From Actinomyces capricornis (GTDB lineage Bacteria > Actinomycetota > Actinomycetes > Actinomycetales > Actinomycetaceae), in contig NZ_AP025017.1 of NCBI RefSeq assembly GCF_019974135.1, positions 248,001 through 312,000 on the forward strand: a DNA stretch of 64,000 nt, read 5' to 3'. Below are positions 32,623-41,340 of the stretch, in pieces. The number at the start of each line of letters is the position of its first letter. The first letter of the stretch is position 1. The notes beneath the pieces are model-generated. The model made no database searches, was not told the DNA's origin, and was given only the letters and a program-made list of their open reading frames with translations. The translations under genes were made by a program, and so were the position numbers.

Positions 32623-33459
32623 ATGCCGGGACTGCGCATCGGGTTCATCGGGGCGGGATCGATGGTGGGGGCCATCGTCCGGGGTGCGGCCGCAGCCGGG
32701 CGGGAGACCTCCGGCTTCCTACTGACCAGCGCTGGCGGGGCCAGCGCACGCGCCCTGGCCCAGGAGGTCGGGGCGGCCTCCTGCCAGAGCAATGACGAGC
32801 TCGTCGCCAATGCGGACATGGTGGTCCTGGGGGTCAAGCCCTACACGCTCCCCGGCCTTCTGGATGAGCTGGCCGTCCCCCTGGCCGAGCACTCCCCCCT
32901 GGTGGTGTCCCTGGCCGCGGGCCTGTCGCTGGCCCGGTTGGAGGGCCTGGCCCCCTCCGGCACCCGGATCGTGCGGGCGATGCCGAATATCGCCGCCGGC
33001 GTCGGGCAGTCCATGACGGCGCTGGCCGCCGGCGCCCCGGTGAGCCCCGAGGATCTGGCGGCGGTCGAGGACCTCATGGGGGCGGTGGGGCGCACGGTGG
33101 TCCTGGCCGACAAGGACTTCCCCGCCTTCGTGGGCCTGGCGGGCTCCTCCCCCGCCTTCGTGCTGACCTTCATCGACGCCCTGGCCCGCGCCGGCGTCCT
33201 GGGGGGCATCCCCCGGGCCCAGGCGGTGGAGATCGTCACCCAGGCGGTGCTGGGCACGGCACGCCTCCTCCAGGCCGAGGCCGATTCCAATGCGGCCCAG
33301 GGCCGCCCCCGCACGCCCGCCGATCTCATCGACGCCGTCTGCTCACCGGGCGGCACGACCGTGGCCGGGGTGGTGGCCCTGCAGCGGGCGGGCTTCTCCG
33401 ACGCCGTCGTGCGCGCCTTCGAGGCGACTGTGGCCCGGGACCGCGAGCTGGGCTCCTGA
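32623..33459 (+). CDS. proC: Pyrroline-5-carboxylate reductase
   Basis: A 278-residue NAD(P)H-dependent enzyme for the last step of proline synthesis. The nucleotide fold starts IGFIGAGSMVGAIVRG, followed by VLGVKPYTL, VRAMPNIAAGVGQSMTAL, and the dimer/active-site region VGLAGSSPAFVLTFIDALARAGV and DAVCSPGGTTVAGV. AGGAGGAG stands directly upstream of the ATG at 32623. It lies 2.5 kb from ocd. No terminator was recognised in the 128 bases after it. Confidence 0.95.
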   Translation: MPGLRIGFIGAGSMVGAIVRGAAAAGRETSGFLLTSAGGASARALAQEVGAASCQSNDELVANADMVVLGVKPYTLPGLLDELAVPLAEHSPLVVSLAAGLSLARLEGLAPSGTRIVRAMPNIAAGVGQSMTALAAGAPVSPEDLAAVEDLMGAVGRTVVLADKDFPAFVGLAGSSPAFVLTFIDALARAGVLGGIPRAQAVEIVTQAVLGTARLLQAEADSNAAQGRPRTPADLIDAVCSPGGTTVAGVVALQRAGFSDAVVRAFEATVARDRELGS

Positions 33460-33587
33460 GCCCTACCCCACCAGGCTCCCGCCGGGCCCGACGGCATGAC
33501 CGCGGGACTACCAGCCTCGGTCAGGAGTACCGGGCCTGTTGCGAGGAGACAGGAAGTATCGAAGTATCACAGGCCTAACAGATGCCA

Positions 33588-34207
33588 TCAGGAGGAGCCC
33601 GTCAAGGCCTCGATGACGTTGCGGAAGGATCCCTCCACCTGAGCCAGGGCCTCGGGCCTGCCGCGCTGGGCGGCCCGGGCGATGGCCACGCGCGAGAGCA
33701 GCCAGGGCAGGCCGGCCTCGCGCACATCCACGCCGCTGACCCCCACCGCGCCCTCATCGACGTCGTAGAAGCGCATGATGAGGCGGGCCAGGGTGGACTT
33801 GCCTCTCCCGGAGGGCCCCACCAGGGCGGTGACGGTCCCGGGCCGGGCCACCAGGGACACGTCCCGCAGCACGGGGCAGCCCGGGCGCCAGCAGGAGGTT
33901 AGGGCAGGGTGGCCGACAGCTGCGTCCAGCCCTGGGAGGTGAAGAGCACCGCCAGGGGCGCCACGCAGGCGAGGACGGTGGAGGGGCGCAGTAGGGCGCC
34001 CAGCAGGCTCATGGCCCACCCCGACCCGAGGCCCACCGGTAGGACAGGCGCGAGAACTCGGTGCGGGCGGCGGTGAAACCGCTGTCCCCCAGCCGGATGG
34101 CGGCCATGGCGTGCAGGGGCCTGGCGCCCACCCGGTGGGCCGTGCGGCGCCCGCCCGGCGGGGGCACCGGCCGGCCCGTCGACGACGCCGTGGGCGCTGC
34201 GTCTCAT
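33588..34207 (-). pseudogene. Remnants of an ABC exporter (IrtA/B-like) downstream of the ECF operon
   Basis: Broken reading frames on the minus strand. From 34207 (ATG overlapping the ECF gene stop) the frame is shifted and contains no intact domain. A second short frame at 33899-34016 reads MSLLGALLRPSTVLACVAPL, like the first membrane helix of an exporter, and stops after 38 residues. Next comes part of an exporter ATPase: PVLRDVSLVARPGTVTALV with Walker A GPSGRGKSTLARL, then GVDVREAGLPWLLSRVAI. At that RVAI the sequence jumps to ARAAQRGRPEAL, losing the Q-loop, signature and Walker B, and ends at 33588. The join probably arose between RVAI of the Q-loop region and RVAI after the signature. 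The pieces suggest that one or two exporter genes once followed the ECF genes. Confidence 0.75.
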
Positions 34208-36828
34208 GGCACCGCCCTCCACACGGCGGCCAGGACCGCCCAGGTCAGGCCCACCACCAGCCAGTCGCGCAGGCACCAGGCCTCCTGGACCATCTCGGTG
34301 CGGCGGCGGTGGGCGCCGAAGGCGCGCGAGTCCATGGACAGCGAGACGCGCTCGGCGTGCTGGATCGCCAGGATCATCAGGGGCACGATGGAGCCGGCCC
34401 AGCGCACCAGGGGCGCCAGTGGCCCCCAGCGCCGTCCCACCCCGCGCAGGGCGCGTGCGGTGCGCAGCAGGCGGAGGTCCTCGTGGAAGCGGGTGATGAA
34501 GGCGACGGCCGCGGTGCCGGCAGCGCCCAGCCGGTAGGGCATGCGCAGGGTACCGGTCAGGGCGCGGATGAGGGCCTCGGGCGCGGTGGCGATGCCGCTG
34601 GCCAGGGCGATGCCCACCAGTGCCCCGATCGCGGTACCGGTGGCGCTGGCCGATCCCAGGTCGATCACCCGTTCGGCGGAGGCCATGGCGTTGGTCCGCG
34701 AGAGCAGCTGCACCAGGAGGGCGCTCAGAGCCCAGGGGCCGATCAGGGCCGCCAGGGTGCGGCGACGCTCGGCCCGCGCCCCCACGATGAGCACACTGGT
34801 GGCCACCAGGAGGGCGAGGTTGACGCCGGTGCTCTTGAGCGCCAGGACCAGGCCCATGGCGGGCAGGAGCGCGATGAGGGGCGTCAGGGGGTTGAGTCCG
34901 GTGAGCAGGCCGCGACGCCCGGTGGGGCGCGGCCCCGGGTCCGGGGCGGTGCGCCGCGCGGCCTCGGCGCCGGGGGTTCTCGTGGTGGGCCCGTGGCCGT
35001 GGGGCAGGGCCACGATGGCGCTGCAGTGCTCCATGGCGAGCTCGAGGTCGTGGGTGGCCATGATGACGGTACGGCCCTGGGAGCGCAGGTGCGCGATGAA
35101 GGCCATGAGCTCGCGCGTGCAGGCCCAGTCCTGGCCATAGGTGGGCTCGTCCAGGACGATCACCTCGCGCTCCTCGCTGACCATGGTGGCCACGGACAGG
35201 CGCCGGGCCTGGCCCCCTGAGAGGGTCATGGGGTGCTGGTCGCGGTGCCCGGCGAGGTGGAACTGCTCCATGAGCCGCTCGACCCGCTGCGCCCCGGTGC
35301 CACCCAGCGCGAGCTCCTTGCTAACGCTGGAGGTGACGAACTGGTGCTCGGGGTTCTGGAAGACGTAGCCCACCTCGTGGCGCCCGCGCCGCACCGGCCT
35401 GCCGCGCACGGCCGCCCGCGCCGAGCGCGAGGGGATCAGGCCGGCCAGTGCTGAGAGGAGGGAGGACTTGCCCGCCCCGTTGGGGCCGACGACGGCCACG
35501 AGCTCGCCGCCTCCCAGGCGCATGGATACAGGTGGGCAGCGCCCCTCGACCTCCAGGGCCTCCAGGTCCACCAGGGCCGGGCCCGGCTCCGGGCTCTGGG
35601 CGGCGGCGGGCTCCTCCTGGTCCTCCGCCGTCCCGGGGCCGGCCCTCCGATCCGTGGCCGTAGCGGCAGTAGGGCTCTGACCGGGGGCGGCACCGCCGTC
35701 GGGCCCAGTGGTGCCGGCCGGGGCAGCGGCGCCCTCGCGGTCCGTCGGCGCCGGGGTGGGGCCCCGCCCCGCCAGGGTGTCGAGGCGGGGGACCCGCTCC
35801 CAGCCTCGCGGGCCGCGCCGGTAGTAGGCGACCTGGTCGGACTCGCAGAAGCGCTCGAGGCCCGGCATGGTGATGCCCGCCTCCTGGCAGGTCAGCGCTG
35901 TGGCACCCGCATCCTGTGCCTGAGGGTCTGGGGCCCCTGGGCGCGCCTGGCCGGGGCAGCGGCCGCTCTCGGAACCGCGCAGGGCCCGGGGCATCCACAC
36001 CCCGACTTCCTGGAGCTCGCGGCGATGGGTCAGGAACGCCTCGCGCGGCGGGCCCAGGGCGATGGTGCGGCCCTGGGCGTCCAGAACCAGGACCTGGTCG
36101 ACCACCGGCAGGATGGGGTCGAGGTCGTGGTCGATGACGACCACGCCGGTGCCCCGCCCCACCACGGCGGCGATGAGGGTGTAGAGATCCCGGCGGCCGT
36201 CGGGGTCGATGGTGCTGGTGGGCTCATCGAGGATGAGCAGCTCGGGGCGCATCGCCAGTGCCACGGCCAGGGCCAGGCGCTGGCGCTGGCCGCCCGACAG
36301 GCGCCAGGGGCTGTCCCAGGCGCGCGCGCTCAGCCCCACCAGCGCCAGCGCCTCGCGCACGCGCCGGTCGATCTCCTCGCGCTCCAGGCAGAGGTTCTGC
36401 AGGGGGAAGGCGACGTCGTCGTAGACGGTGCGGGTGACGACAGCGGCATCCGGGCTCTGCCCCACGTAGCCCACGTGCTCGGACAGGAAGTCGATGCCCG
36501 CCTGGGCCATCTCGGTGCCGGCCAGGCGCAGGCTGCCGGCGTACTGGGAGGGCAGGCTGTGGGGGATGAGCCCGCACAGGGCGCGCACCAGGGTGGTCTT
36601 GCCGCATCCGGAGGGCCCGACGACCGCCGTCACCCCGCCGCTGAGGTGCTCCATGGTCACCGCGTCCAGCACCCACCTGCCGGTGCCCAGGTAGTGCACC
36701 GAGAGGGCCTCGGCCTGGACCAGGACGCGCGGTCCCGGGGCCTGCGGGGCAGGGAGGGCCGGTCCCCCCTGCGCGGCGGGGGCGGTATCGAGGAGTGCCG
36801 GCGCCGCGGGGGCGGGTGCCTCAGGCAC
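34204..36828 (-). CDS. ECF transporter energizing module: EcfA-EcfA'-EcfT fused in one polypeptide
   Basis: An 874-residue three-part fusion. Residues ~35-290 are a first ATPase with GPSGCGKT near 70, LSGGQRQRLALAVAL and LLILDEPTSTIDPDG. Residues ~290-420 are a Pro/Ala/Gly-rich linker. Residues ~425-620 are a second ATPase with GPNGAGKSS near 446, LSGGQARRLSVATM and VIVLDEPTYGQD. Residues ~640-874 form the membrane T component with hydrophobic helices, ending in the coupling region RALRGVGRRWG and AERVSLSMDSRAFGAHRRRTE, typical of EcfT. ECF importers usually encode A, A' and T separately. The start overlaps the S-component gene by eight bases. The substrate is set by that S protein. Second gene of an operon that once continued into exporter genes now decayed. 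Confidence 0.9.
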   Translation of the reverse strand: MPEAPAPAAPALLDTAPAAQGGPALPAPQAPGPRVLVQAEALSVHYLGTGRWVLDAVTMEHLSGGVTAVVGPSGCGKTTLVRALCGLIPHSLPSQYAGSLRLAGTEMAQAGIDFLSEHVGYVGQSPDAAVVTRTVYDDVAFPLQNLCLEREEIDRRVREALALVGLSARAWDSPWRLSGGQRQRLALAVALAMRPELLILDEPTSTIDPDGRRDLYTLIAAVVGRGTGVVVIDHDLDPILPVVDQVLVLDAQGRTIALGPPREAFLTHRRELQEVGVWMPRALRGSESGRCPGQARPGAPDPQAQDAGATALTCQEAGITMPGLERFCESDQVAYYRRGPRGWERVPRLDTLAGRGPTPAPTDREGAAAPAGTTGPDGGAAPGQSPTAATATDRRAGPGTAEDQEEPAAAQSPEPGPALVDLEALEVEGRCPPVSMRLGGGELVAVVGPNGAGKSSLLSALAGLIPSRSARAAVRGRPVRRGRHEVGYVFQNPEHQFVTSSVSKELALGGTGAQRVERLMEQFHLAGHRDQHPMTLSGGQARRLSVATMVSEEREVIVLDEPTYGQDWACTRELMAFIAHLRSQGRTVIMATHDLELAMEHCSAIVALPHGHGPTTRTPGAEAARRTAPDPGPRPTGRRGLLTGLNPLTPLIALLPAMGLVLALKSTGVNLALLVATSVLIVGARAERRRTLAALIGPWALSALLVQLLSRTNAMASAERVIDLGSASATGTAIGALVGIALASGIATAPEALIRALTGTLRMPYRLGAAGTAAVAFITRFHEDLRLLRTARALRGVGRRWGPLAPLVRWAGSIVPLMILAIQHAERVSLSMDSRAFGAHRRRTEMVQEAWCLRDWLVVGLTWAVLAAVWRAVP

Positions 36829-37447
36829 GGTGGTCGATGGCGACGCCGGCCTGGTGGAGCAGGCGGGTCAGCAGGATCGTCAGCCCGCCTCCGGCCAGGG
36901 CCGAGCCGACGGCGACGGCCACCAGGAGTGCCGGGGTCCCGACGCCTCCGATGGCACCGAGCACCGAGACGTAGAGCAGGCCGTTGAGGAGGCCGAAGCA
37001 GGCGGCGCCGATGAGGTAGGACCACCAGGTCCAGGCGCGGTAGAGCATGAGGGCCAGGGGGATCTCGATGAAGGCGCCGCCCAGGAGGTTGCCGATGATG
37101 GCGCTGGGCCCTGCCGGAGTGGTGAACACGGAGATGATGCCCATGATGAGGGCCGCGATCATGACCGCCCCGGGGCGACGCACGACGGTTGCGGGAAGGA
37201 GGTAGGGCACCACCCACAGCCCCATGATGGAGCAGCCGATGAGCAGGGCCCTGGGGTCGGCCACGGCGGTGGGCGCCAGGTAGTTCAGGGGGAGCAGGAG
37301 GATCATGCCCACCACGGCCAGGGCCGCGATCCTCATGAGATTGCGGGTGCCCAGGGCGGAGTCCGCCAGGCCCCCGCGGGCCGAGGAGTGCACCGCCCTG
37401 CCCTCGCCGGGTGCGGGAACGGCACCGATGGAGTCCTGTGAGGTCAT
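36821..37447 (-). CDS. ECF transporter S component (substrate-binding membrane protein)
   Basis: A 208-residue membrane protein with about six hydrophobic segments, starting after a hydrophilic N-terminus of ~35 residues. The segment TTPAGPSAIIGNLLGGAFIEI is typical of the YkoE/MptD-like S components. AAGGA stands six bases before the ATG at 37447 and the stop region overlaps the fused A-A'-T gene, so the two make a complete importer. The iron-box-like site upstream suggests iron- or siderophore-related cargo, while YkoE relatives carry thiamine precursors; the sequence alone does not decide. Confidence 0.82.
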   Translation of the reverse strand: MTSQDSIGAVPAPGEGRAVHSSARGGLADSALGTRNLMRIAALAVVGMILLLPLNYLAPTAVADPRALLIGCSIMGLWVVPYLLPATVVRRPGAVMIAALIMGIISVFTTPAGPSAIIGNLLGGAFIEIPLALMLYRAWTWWSYLIGAACFGLLNGLLYVSVLGAIGGVGTPALLVAVAVGSALAGGGLTILLTRLLHQAGVAIDHRA

Positions 37448-37528
37448 GAGTCCTTCTTCCTTGCACTTCCTTGCATGGTCCGTGAGCGGCGGTGCTGAGC
37501 GGGCAGGATCCGTGGCGACCCCAATTAG

Positions 37529-37542
37529 TTAGGGCAGCCTAA
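37529..37542. promoter_or_regulatory. Iron-box-like inverted repeat before the ECF operon
   Basis: TTAGGGCAGCCTAA: the 5-base arms TTAGG and CCTAA around four bases, preceded by AATTAG. The arms equal the outer arms of the DtxR/IdeR box, but the spacing is shorter than the classical 19-base box. It stands 82 bases before the S-component ATG. Control by a DtxR-family metal repressor is a reasonable inference, not proven. Confidence 0.5.
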
Positions 37543-37737
37543 GCATACTCCTCTTCGCCGGGAATCCGCCAGGGCGGGAGGGCTCTTGCGGGCACCACAG
37601 CACCACAAGGGACCGCCGCACCCACTGGCGCTCACCGAACCCCGGCACCTCGTCGGCGGGGCGACGATCCCTCAGCACACTTACTAGTACTGATGATCGT
37701 TATCGTCAAGATCGTCAAGCGCGCCACGACCAAACCA

Positions 37738-37812
37738 CGCCGAGCCCGAGCATTCCTCACCGAGGCAGACGGCGCTACCGCCTGGTCCGGTGAGGAATGC
37801 TCGGGCTCGGCG
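37738..37812 (-). terminator. Very strong hairpin terminator of the pup gene cluster
   Basis: A perfect 25-base inverted repeat (37738-37762 with 37788-37812) with a 25-base loop, 22 bases after the pafA stop codon at 37834. It lacks a T-tract. The stem is much longer than the other terminators here. Of the 386-base gap 37448-37833, the rest holds the iron-box-like site and direct repeats of ATCGTCAAG near 37704-37719, with no gene. Confidence 0.7.
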
Positions 37813-37833
37813 CAGGGAGGGGCAGTGCCGCCC

Positions 37834-39360
37834 TCAGCCCGGTGCGCCCAGGCCGCCTCGGCCCACCAGGTCGATCTGGCGCATCTGCTCGGGCCGCAGG
37901 GACCGGACCTTCCCGATGAGGCTCTCGGCCCCCGGATCCTGGACCCTCAGGGGATCGGGCAGGTCCACGGGGGTGGTCGGCGGGGAGTCCAGCCGCAGGC
38001 CCTCCCAGGTCACGGAGAAGTCGGCGCCCCTGTCCAGGCAGGCCTGGATGAAGGCGCCCCGCAGCTGGGCGCGGGTGGCGGGGGGCTCGGTCTGGGCGCG
38101 CTGACGCTCCTGGGGGGAGCACAGCCGGGCCATGGCGCCCTGCGCCTCCAGGCGCCCGGCCAGGCCCGTCTGCGGGTGCAGGTCGTGGTAGGCCAGGTCG
38201 ATCCGGGAGCGCAGGACCGCCAGGGCCTCACCGCCCAGCCCACCGTGGCGCTCGCGCTGGGCCCGCAGCAGGCGGCGCTTGATGGCCCAGTCGATCTCGG
38301 TGTCAATGCCACTGATGTCACGGCGGCGCAGGGCGGTGATGACCCGCGGAGCCAGGTCGCTCAGGAGGTGCCCGGCGCCCTCCAGGGCCGCGGGCGGGTC
38401 GTGGCGCTGCACGAAGGCCAGGATGCGCTCGAGGAAGGACTCCTGGATATCAACGGCGCTCAGGAGGCGCCCATCACGGGTGCGCACGGGCTCCTGCCCC
38501 CAGGAGCTGGCGCCCAGGGCCGCCAGCACCTCCAGGGGGTCGGCGAGGACGAGGTCGGAGAAGTCCTGGCCGGCCTCCAGGGCGTCGAGGAGGGCCAGGG
38601 TCAGGGCGGAGCGCAGTCCGGTGGTGGGCTCGGCGATGGTGGTGTCAGCGCAGGTGACGTGGAGCCGGCGCAGGCGGGCGGGGTCGGCGTGGGGCTCGTC
38701 GCGGGTATTGATGAGGGCCCGCTGGCCGGTGGTGTCGGCGGAGGTCAGGGCGCGCAGGTGGGGGGCGCGCGGGGACAGCGCCCAGGCCAGGTCCTCATCC
38801 TCCTGATCCGCATGATCCGCACCGGCCCGGTCCTGCTGGCCGCCCTCGGCGGGGCCCGCCAGGGGGGTGCCCGAGCCCACCAGGAGGGGGCGGGTGGCCA
38901 GGAAGGCGGCCAGGACCGGCAGGACCGCCCCCTCATCGAGGTCGCGGGGAACGGAGTAGCTCTCGTGGCAGCCGTAGGTGTGACCGGCCGAGTCGGTGTT
39001 GTTGGCCAGGAGGTGGAGACGGGCGCTCAGGCCGCGGGAGCGCAGGTCCTCCTCGGCGCTGGTGGCCATGGTCGCCAGGATCGCCTTGCCCGCCTGGTCC
39101 TGGGCCACGAGGTCGCGCACGGCCAGGCACTCGGCGGTGGCGTACTCGGGGTGTGAGCCGACGTCGAGGTAGAGGCGCCCGCCGTTGGGCAGGAAGAGGT
39201 TGTTGCTGCGGTAGCCCGCCGGCCGGTGGCGGAAGAGCAGGGCGGCGGCGGCCTCGATATCAGGAGGCGGGGGCGCATCGCAGGACTGGCGGCCCGTGGG
39301 CGCGCAGAGGATGGCGAACTCGGTCTCCAGGCCGGTGACGCGGGGCGCCGGGGTCCTCAC
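37834..39360 (-). CDS. pafA: Pup-protein ligase PafA
   Basis: A 508-residue carboxylate-amine ligase of the glutamine-synthetase fold that joins the C-terminal Glu of Pup to lysines of target proteins using ATP. The ATP/Mg region is VTGLETEFAILC at the start; GGRLYLDVGSHPEYATAEC and LLANNTDSAGHTYGCHESY form the substrate cradle, and INTRDEPHADPARLRRLHVTCAD is the conserved active-site segment. The GTG start at 39360 overlaps the pup stop (GTGA). An Asp/Gln-rich insert lies near residues 190-205. Last gene of the cluster arc-dop-pup-pafA. Confidence 0.95.
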   Translation of the reverse strand: MRTPAPRVTGLETEFAILCAPTGRQSCDAPPPPDIEAAAALLFRHRPAGYRSNNLFLPNGGRLYLDVGSHPEYATAECLAVRDLVAQDQAGKAILATMATSAEEDLRSRGLSARLHLLANNTDSAGHTYGCHESYSVPRDLDEGAVLPVLAAFLATRPLLVGSGTPLAGPAEGGQQDRAGADHADQEDEDLAWALSPRAPHLRALTSADTTGQRALINTRDEPHADPARLRRLHVTCADTTIAEPTTGLRSALTLALLDALEAGQDFSDLVLADPLEVLAALGASSWGQEPVRTRDGRLLSAVDIQESFLERILAFVQRHDPPAALEGAGHLLSDLAPRVITALRRRDISGIDTEIDWAIKRRLLRAQRERHGGLGGEALAVLRSRIDLAYHDLHPQTGLAGRLEAQGAMARLCSPQERQRAQTEPPATRAQLRGAFIQACLDRGADFSVTWEGLRLDSPPTTPVDLPDPLRVQDPGAESLIGKVRSLRPEQMRQIDLVGRGGLGAPG

Positions 39361-39545
39361 TGGCCGCCCTTCTGCACGAATCCGCGCACGAACTCCTGGG
39401 CGTCGACGGCCAGGACGTCGTCGATCATGTCCAGCACGGATTCCAGGCCCTGGCCGCGGGCCGGGCCGGCCGGACCGGGCTCGGGGGCGTCGTCGGGGGC
39501 GGGGTCCTCGTGGCGGCTGCGGGATGGCTGGGCGAACTCACTCAT
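39357..39545 (-). CDS. pup: Prokaryotic ubiquitin-like protein Pup
   Basis: A 62-residue modifier that is attached to lysines of target proteins. The N-terminal half is Pro/Glu/Asp/Arg-rich and disordered; the C-terminal helix reads LESVLDMIDDVLAVDAQEF and the protein ends FVQKGGQ. The final Gln means it must be deamidated by Dop before PafA can use it. The stop overlaps the pafA start, and the start lies within the end of dop (eight-base overlap), so all three are translationally coupled. Confidence 0.96.
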   Translation of the reverse strand: MSEFAQPSRSRHEDPAPDDAPEPGPAGPARGQGLESVLDMIDDVLAVDAQEFVRGFVQKGGQ

Positions 39546-41334
39546 GCGTGCTCTCCTGGGATGAGATGGTTCCTGCGTGCTCGTGCGCAGGGCGGTCGGG
39601 GCGGTCAGGATCGCCGAGGCCCGGCTCGCCGGTGAGGGCGGCCAGGACCTGGCGGACGTCCTGAGCCCCCTCCAGGGCGGGGCCGGCCTGGAGGCGGGTG
39701 AAGGCCAGCGGGTCGGTCAGGGGCAGGCGGCGGTGGTGCCGCTCACCGGTTTCCAGGACCATGGAGTGCCAGCCGGCGGCCACCACCTGCGCCCCGAAGG
39801 ATCCCACGAGACGCCCGCGCAGCCAGGCCCGGGTGGTGGCGGGCGGCTCGCCCAGGGCGGCGGCCACGCGCTCGCGGCCCAGGCGGGAGCGGGCGAGCGC
39901 GCCCGCCGGGACGCGCTCGGCCAGGGCGCGGCCCAGCTCGGACCAGGACAGGTCCACGGCGTGCAGGACGGCGTGGCCCTGCGCGCCGGGGTGGCGGGCG
40001 GCGGTGGCGGTGATGAGCTGCTCCTTGGCCACCCACTCCAGGTGGCCCGCGGCGCCGGCATCGCCCCGGCGCCGGGCGCGCAGAGTCTCCAGGCTCGCCT
40101 CCCAGAAGGCCATGATCGCCCCGGTCTCCCGGCCCTGGGTGTCCAGGCCGTCGGCCAGGGCGGCCAGGTCGGGGCTCAGGGGGTCGCCGGTGGGCGGGGG
40201 TGCGGCGATCCCGCCCCGCTCCAGGTGGGAGCGGACCCGGTCGAGGTAGGCCTCCAGGATCTCCAGGGGGCTGATGCGCCCGCCGTCGGCCAGCTCCAGG
40301 GTGGTGGCCAGGGCGGTGTCGCGGGAGACCTGCCTGACGGCCGCCACGGGGTCGGCCAGCTCCAGGGCGCGCCAGGCCTCGGGCAGGCCCTCGCCCAGGA
40401 CCTGGAGCACCAGGGAGGTCATGCCGAGCTTGAGCCAGGTGATGGTCTCGAAGGTGTTGGCGTCCCCGACGATGACGTGCAGGCGCCGCCAGCGCTGGGG
40501 GTCGGCGTGGGGCTCGTCGCGGGTGTTGATCAGGGGCCGGTCCACGGTGGTGCCCAGGCCCACGACGCGCTCGATGTAGTCGGCGCGCTGGCAGATCTGG
40601 AAGTCGGCGCCGTCGCTGATGGCGCCGGTGCCCACGCGGCCCGAGCCGGTGAGCAGGGGGCGCACCACGAGGTAGGGCACCAGGGCGGCCACCAGGTCCT
40701 CGAAGGCGATGGCGCGGGGCACGAGGTAGTTCTCATGGGTGCCGTAGGTGGCGCCCTTGCCGTCGATGTTGTTCTTGAACAGGCGGGCCGCCGTACCCCG
40801 CGATCCCAGCAGTGCGGCGGCGCGGGTGAGCAGCAGCTCCCCGGCGCGGTCGGCCAGCACGGCCTGGGCCGGGCCGGTGCACTCGGGGGTGGCGTACTCG
40901 GGGTGGCCGTGATCGACGTAGAGCCGCCCGCCGTCGGGCAGGCAGGTGGCGGTGCCGCGCTGCCAGGCCTCCTCCTGGGCGGTCAGGCGCACGACGGCGC
41001 TGGTGCGGGTGCGCCCGGGCACGGGCCCCTCCACGGAGGCGCCGGTGTCGGTGAGCAGGGAGGGGTCGACGGCGGAGCGGTCGACCTCGAAGCCGCGCGC
41101 GTCGCGCAGCGGGTACTCCCCGGAGTAGTCCCAGCGCACGCCCTCGGCCCGGCCCTCGCCGCGCGCGACCTCCAGGCAGGCCGAGACGACCTCCTCGCTG
41201 CTGGCCCCCAGGATGCCGTACTCGGTCTCCAGGCCCATGACGCCCATGACGCCTCTGCCCCCCGTGGCCCCGACGGGGCCCGCGGCCCCACCCGCCCGCT
41301 CCGCGTCGGTGTCCTCCACGTGCACGTGCTCCAT
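39538..41334 (-). CDS. dop: Deamidase/depupylase Dop
   Basis: A 598-residue PafA homologue that turns the Pup C-terminal Gln into Glu and removes Pup from tagged proteins. GVMGLETEYGILGAS (about residues 30-43) is the ATP-site start; GGRLYVDHGHPEYATPEC, FKNNIDGKGATYGTHENYLVPR, and INTRDEPHADPQRWRRLHVIVGDAN follow. It carries about 30 extra residues at the N-terminus and a longer C-terminus than the usual ~500-residue Dop. The gap from the ATPase gene is six bases and the gene overlaps pup by eight bases. Confidence 0.95.
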   Translation of the reverse strand: MEHVHVEDTDAERAGGAAGPVGATGGRGVMGVMGLETEYGILGASSEEVVSACLEVARGEGRAEGVRWDYSGEYPLRDARGFEVDRSAVDPSLLTDTGASVEGPVPGRTRTSAVVRLTAQEEAWQRGTATCLPDGGRLYVDHGHPEYATPECTGPAQAVLADRAGELLLTRAAALLGSRGTAARLFKNNIDGKGATYGTHENYLVPRAIAFEDLVAALVPYLVVRPLLTGSGRVGTGAISDGADFQICQRADYIERVVGLGTTVDRPLINTRDEPHADPQRWRRLHVIVGDANTFETITWLKLGMTSLVLQVLGEGLPEAWRALELADPVAAVRQVSRDTALATTLELADGGRISPLEILEAYLDRVRSHLERGGIAAPPPTGDPLSPDLAALADGLDTQGRETGAIMAFWEASLETLRARRRGDAGAAGHLEWVAKEQLITATAARHPGAQGHAVLHAVDLSWSELGRALAERVPAGALARSRLGRERVAAALGEPPATTRAWLRGRLVGSFGAQVVAAGWHSMVLETGERHHRRLPLTDPLAFTRLQAGPALEGAQDVRQVLAALTGEPGLGDPDRPDRPAHEHAGTISSQESTHE

Positions 41335-41340
41335 GGCGGC

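Noticed and set aside
37691..37710. TGATGATCGTTATCGTCA as a Fur/Zur-type box
   Set aside because: The symmetry is poor, it lies about 240 bases before the ECF operon and no plus-strand gene follows. The TTAGG-N4-CCTAA site is a better metal-box candidate.
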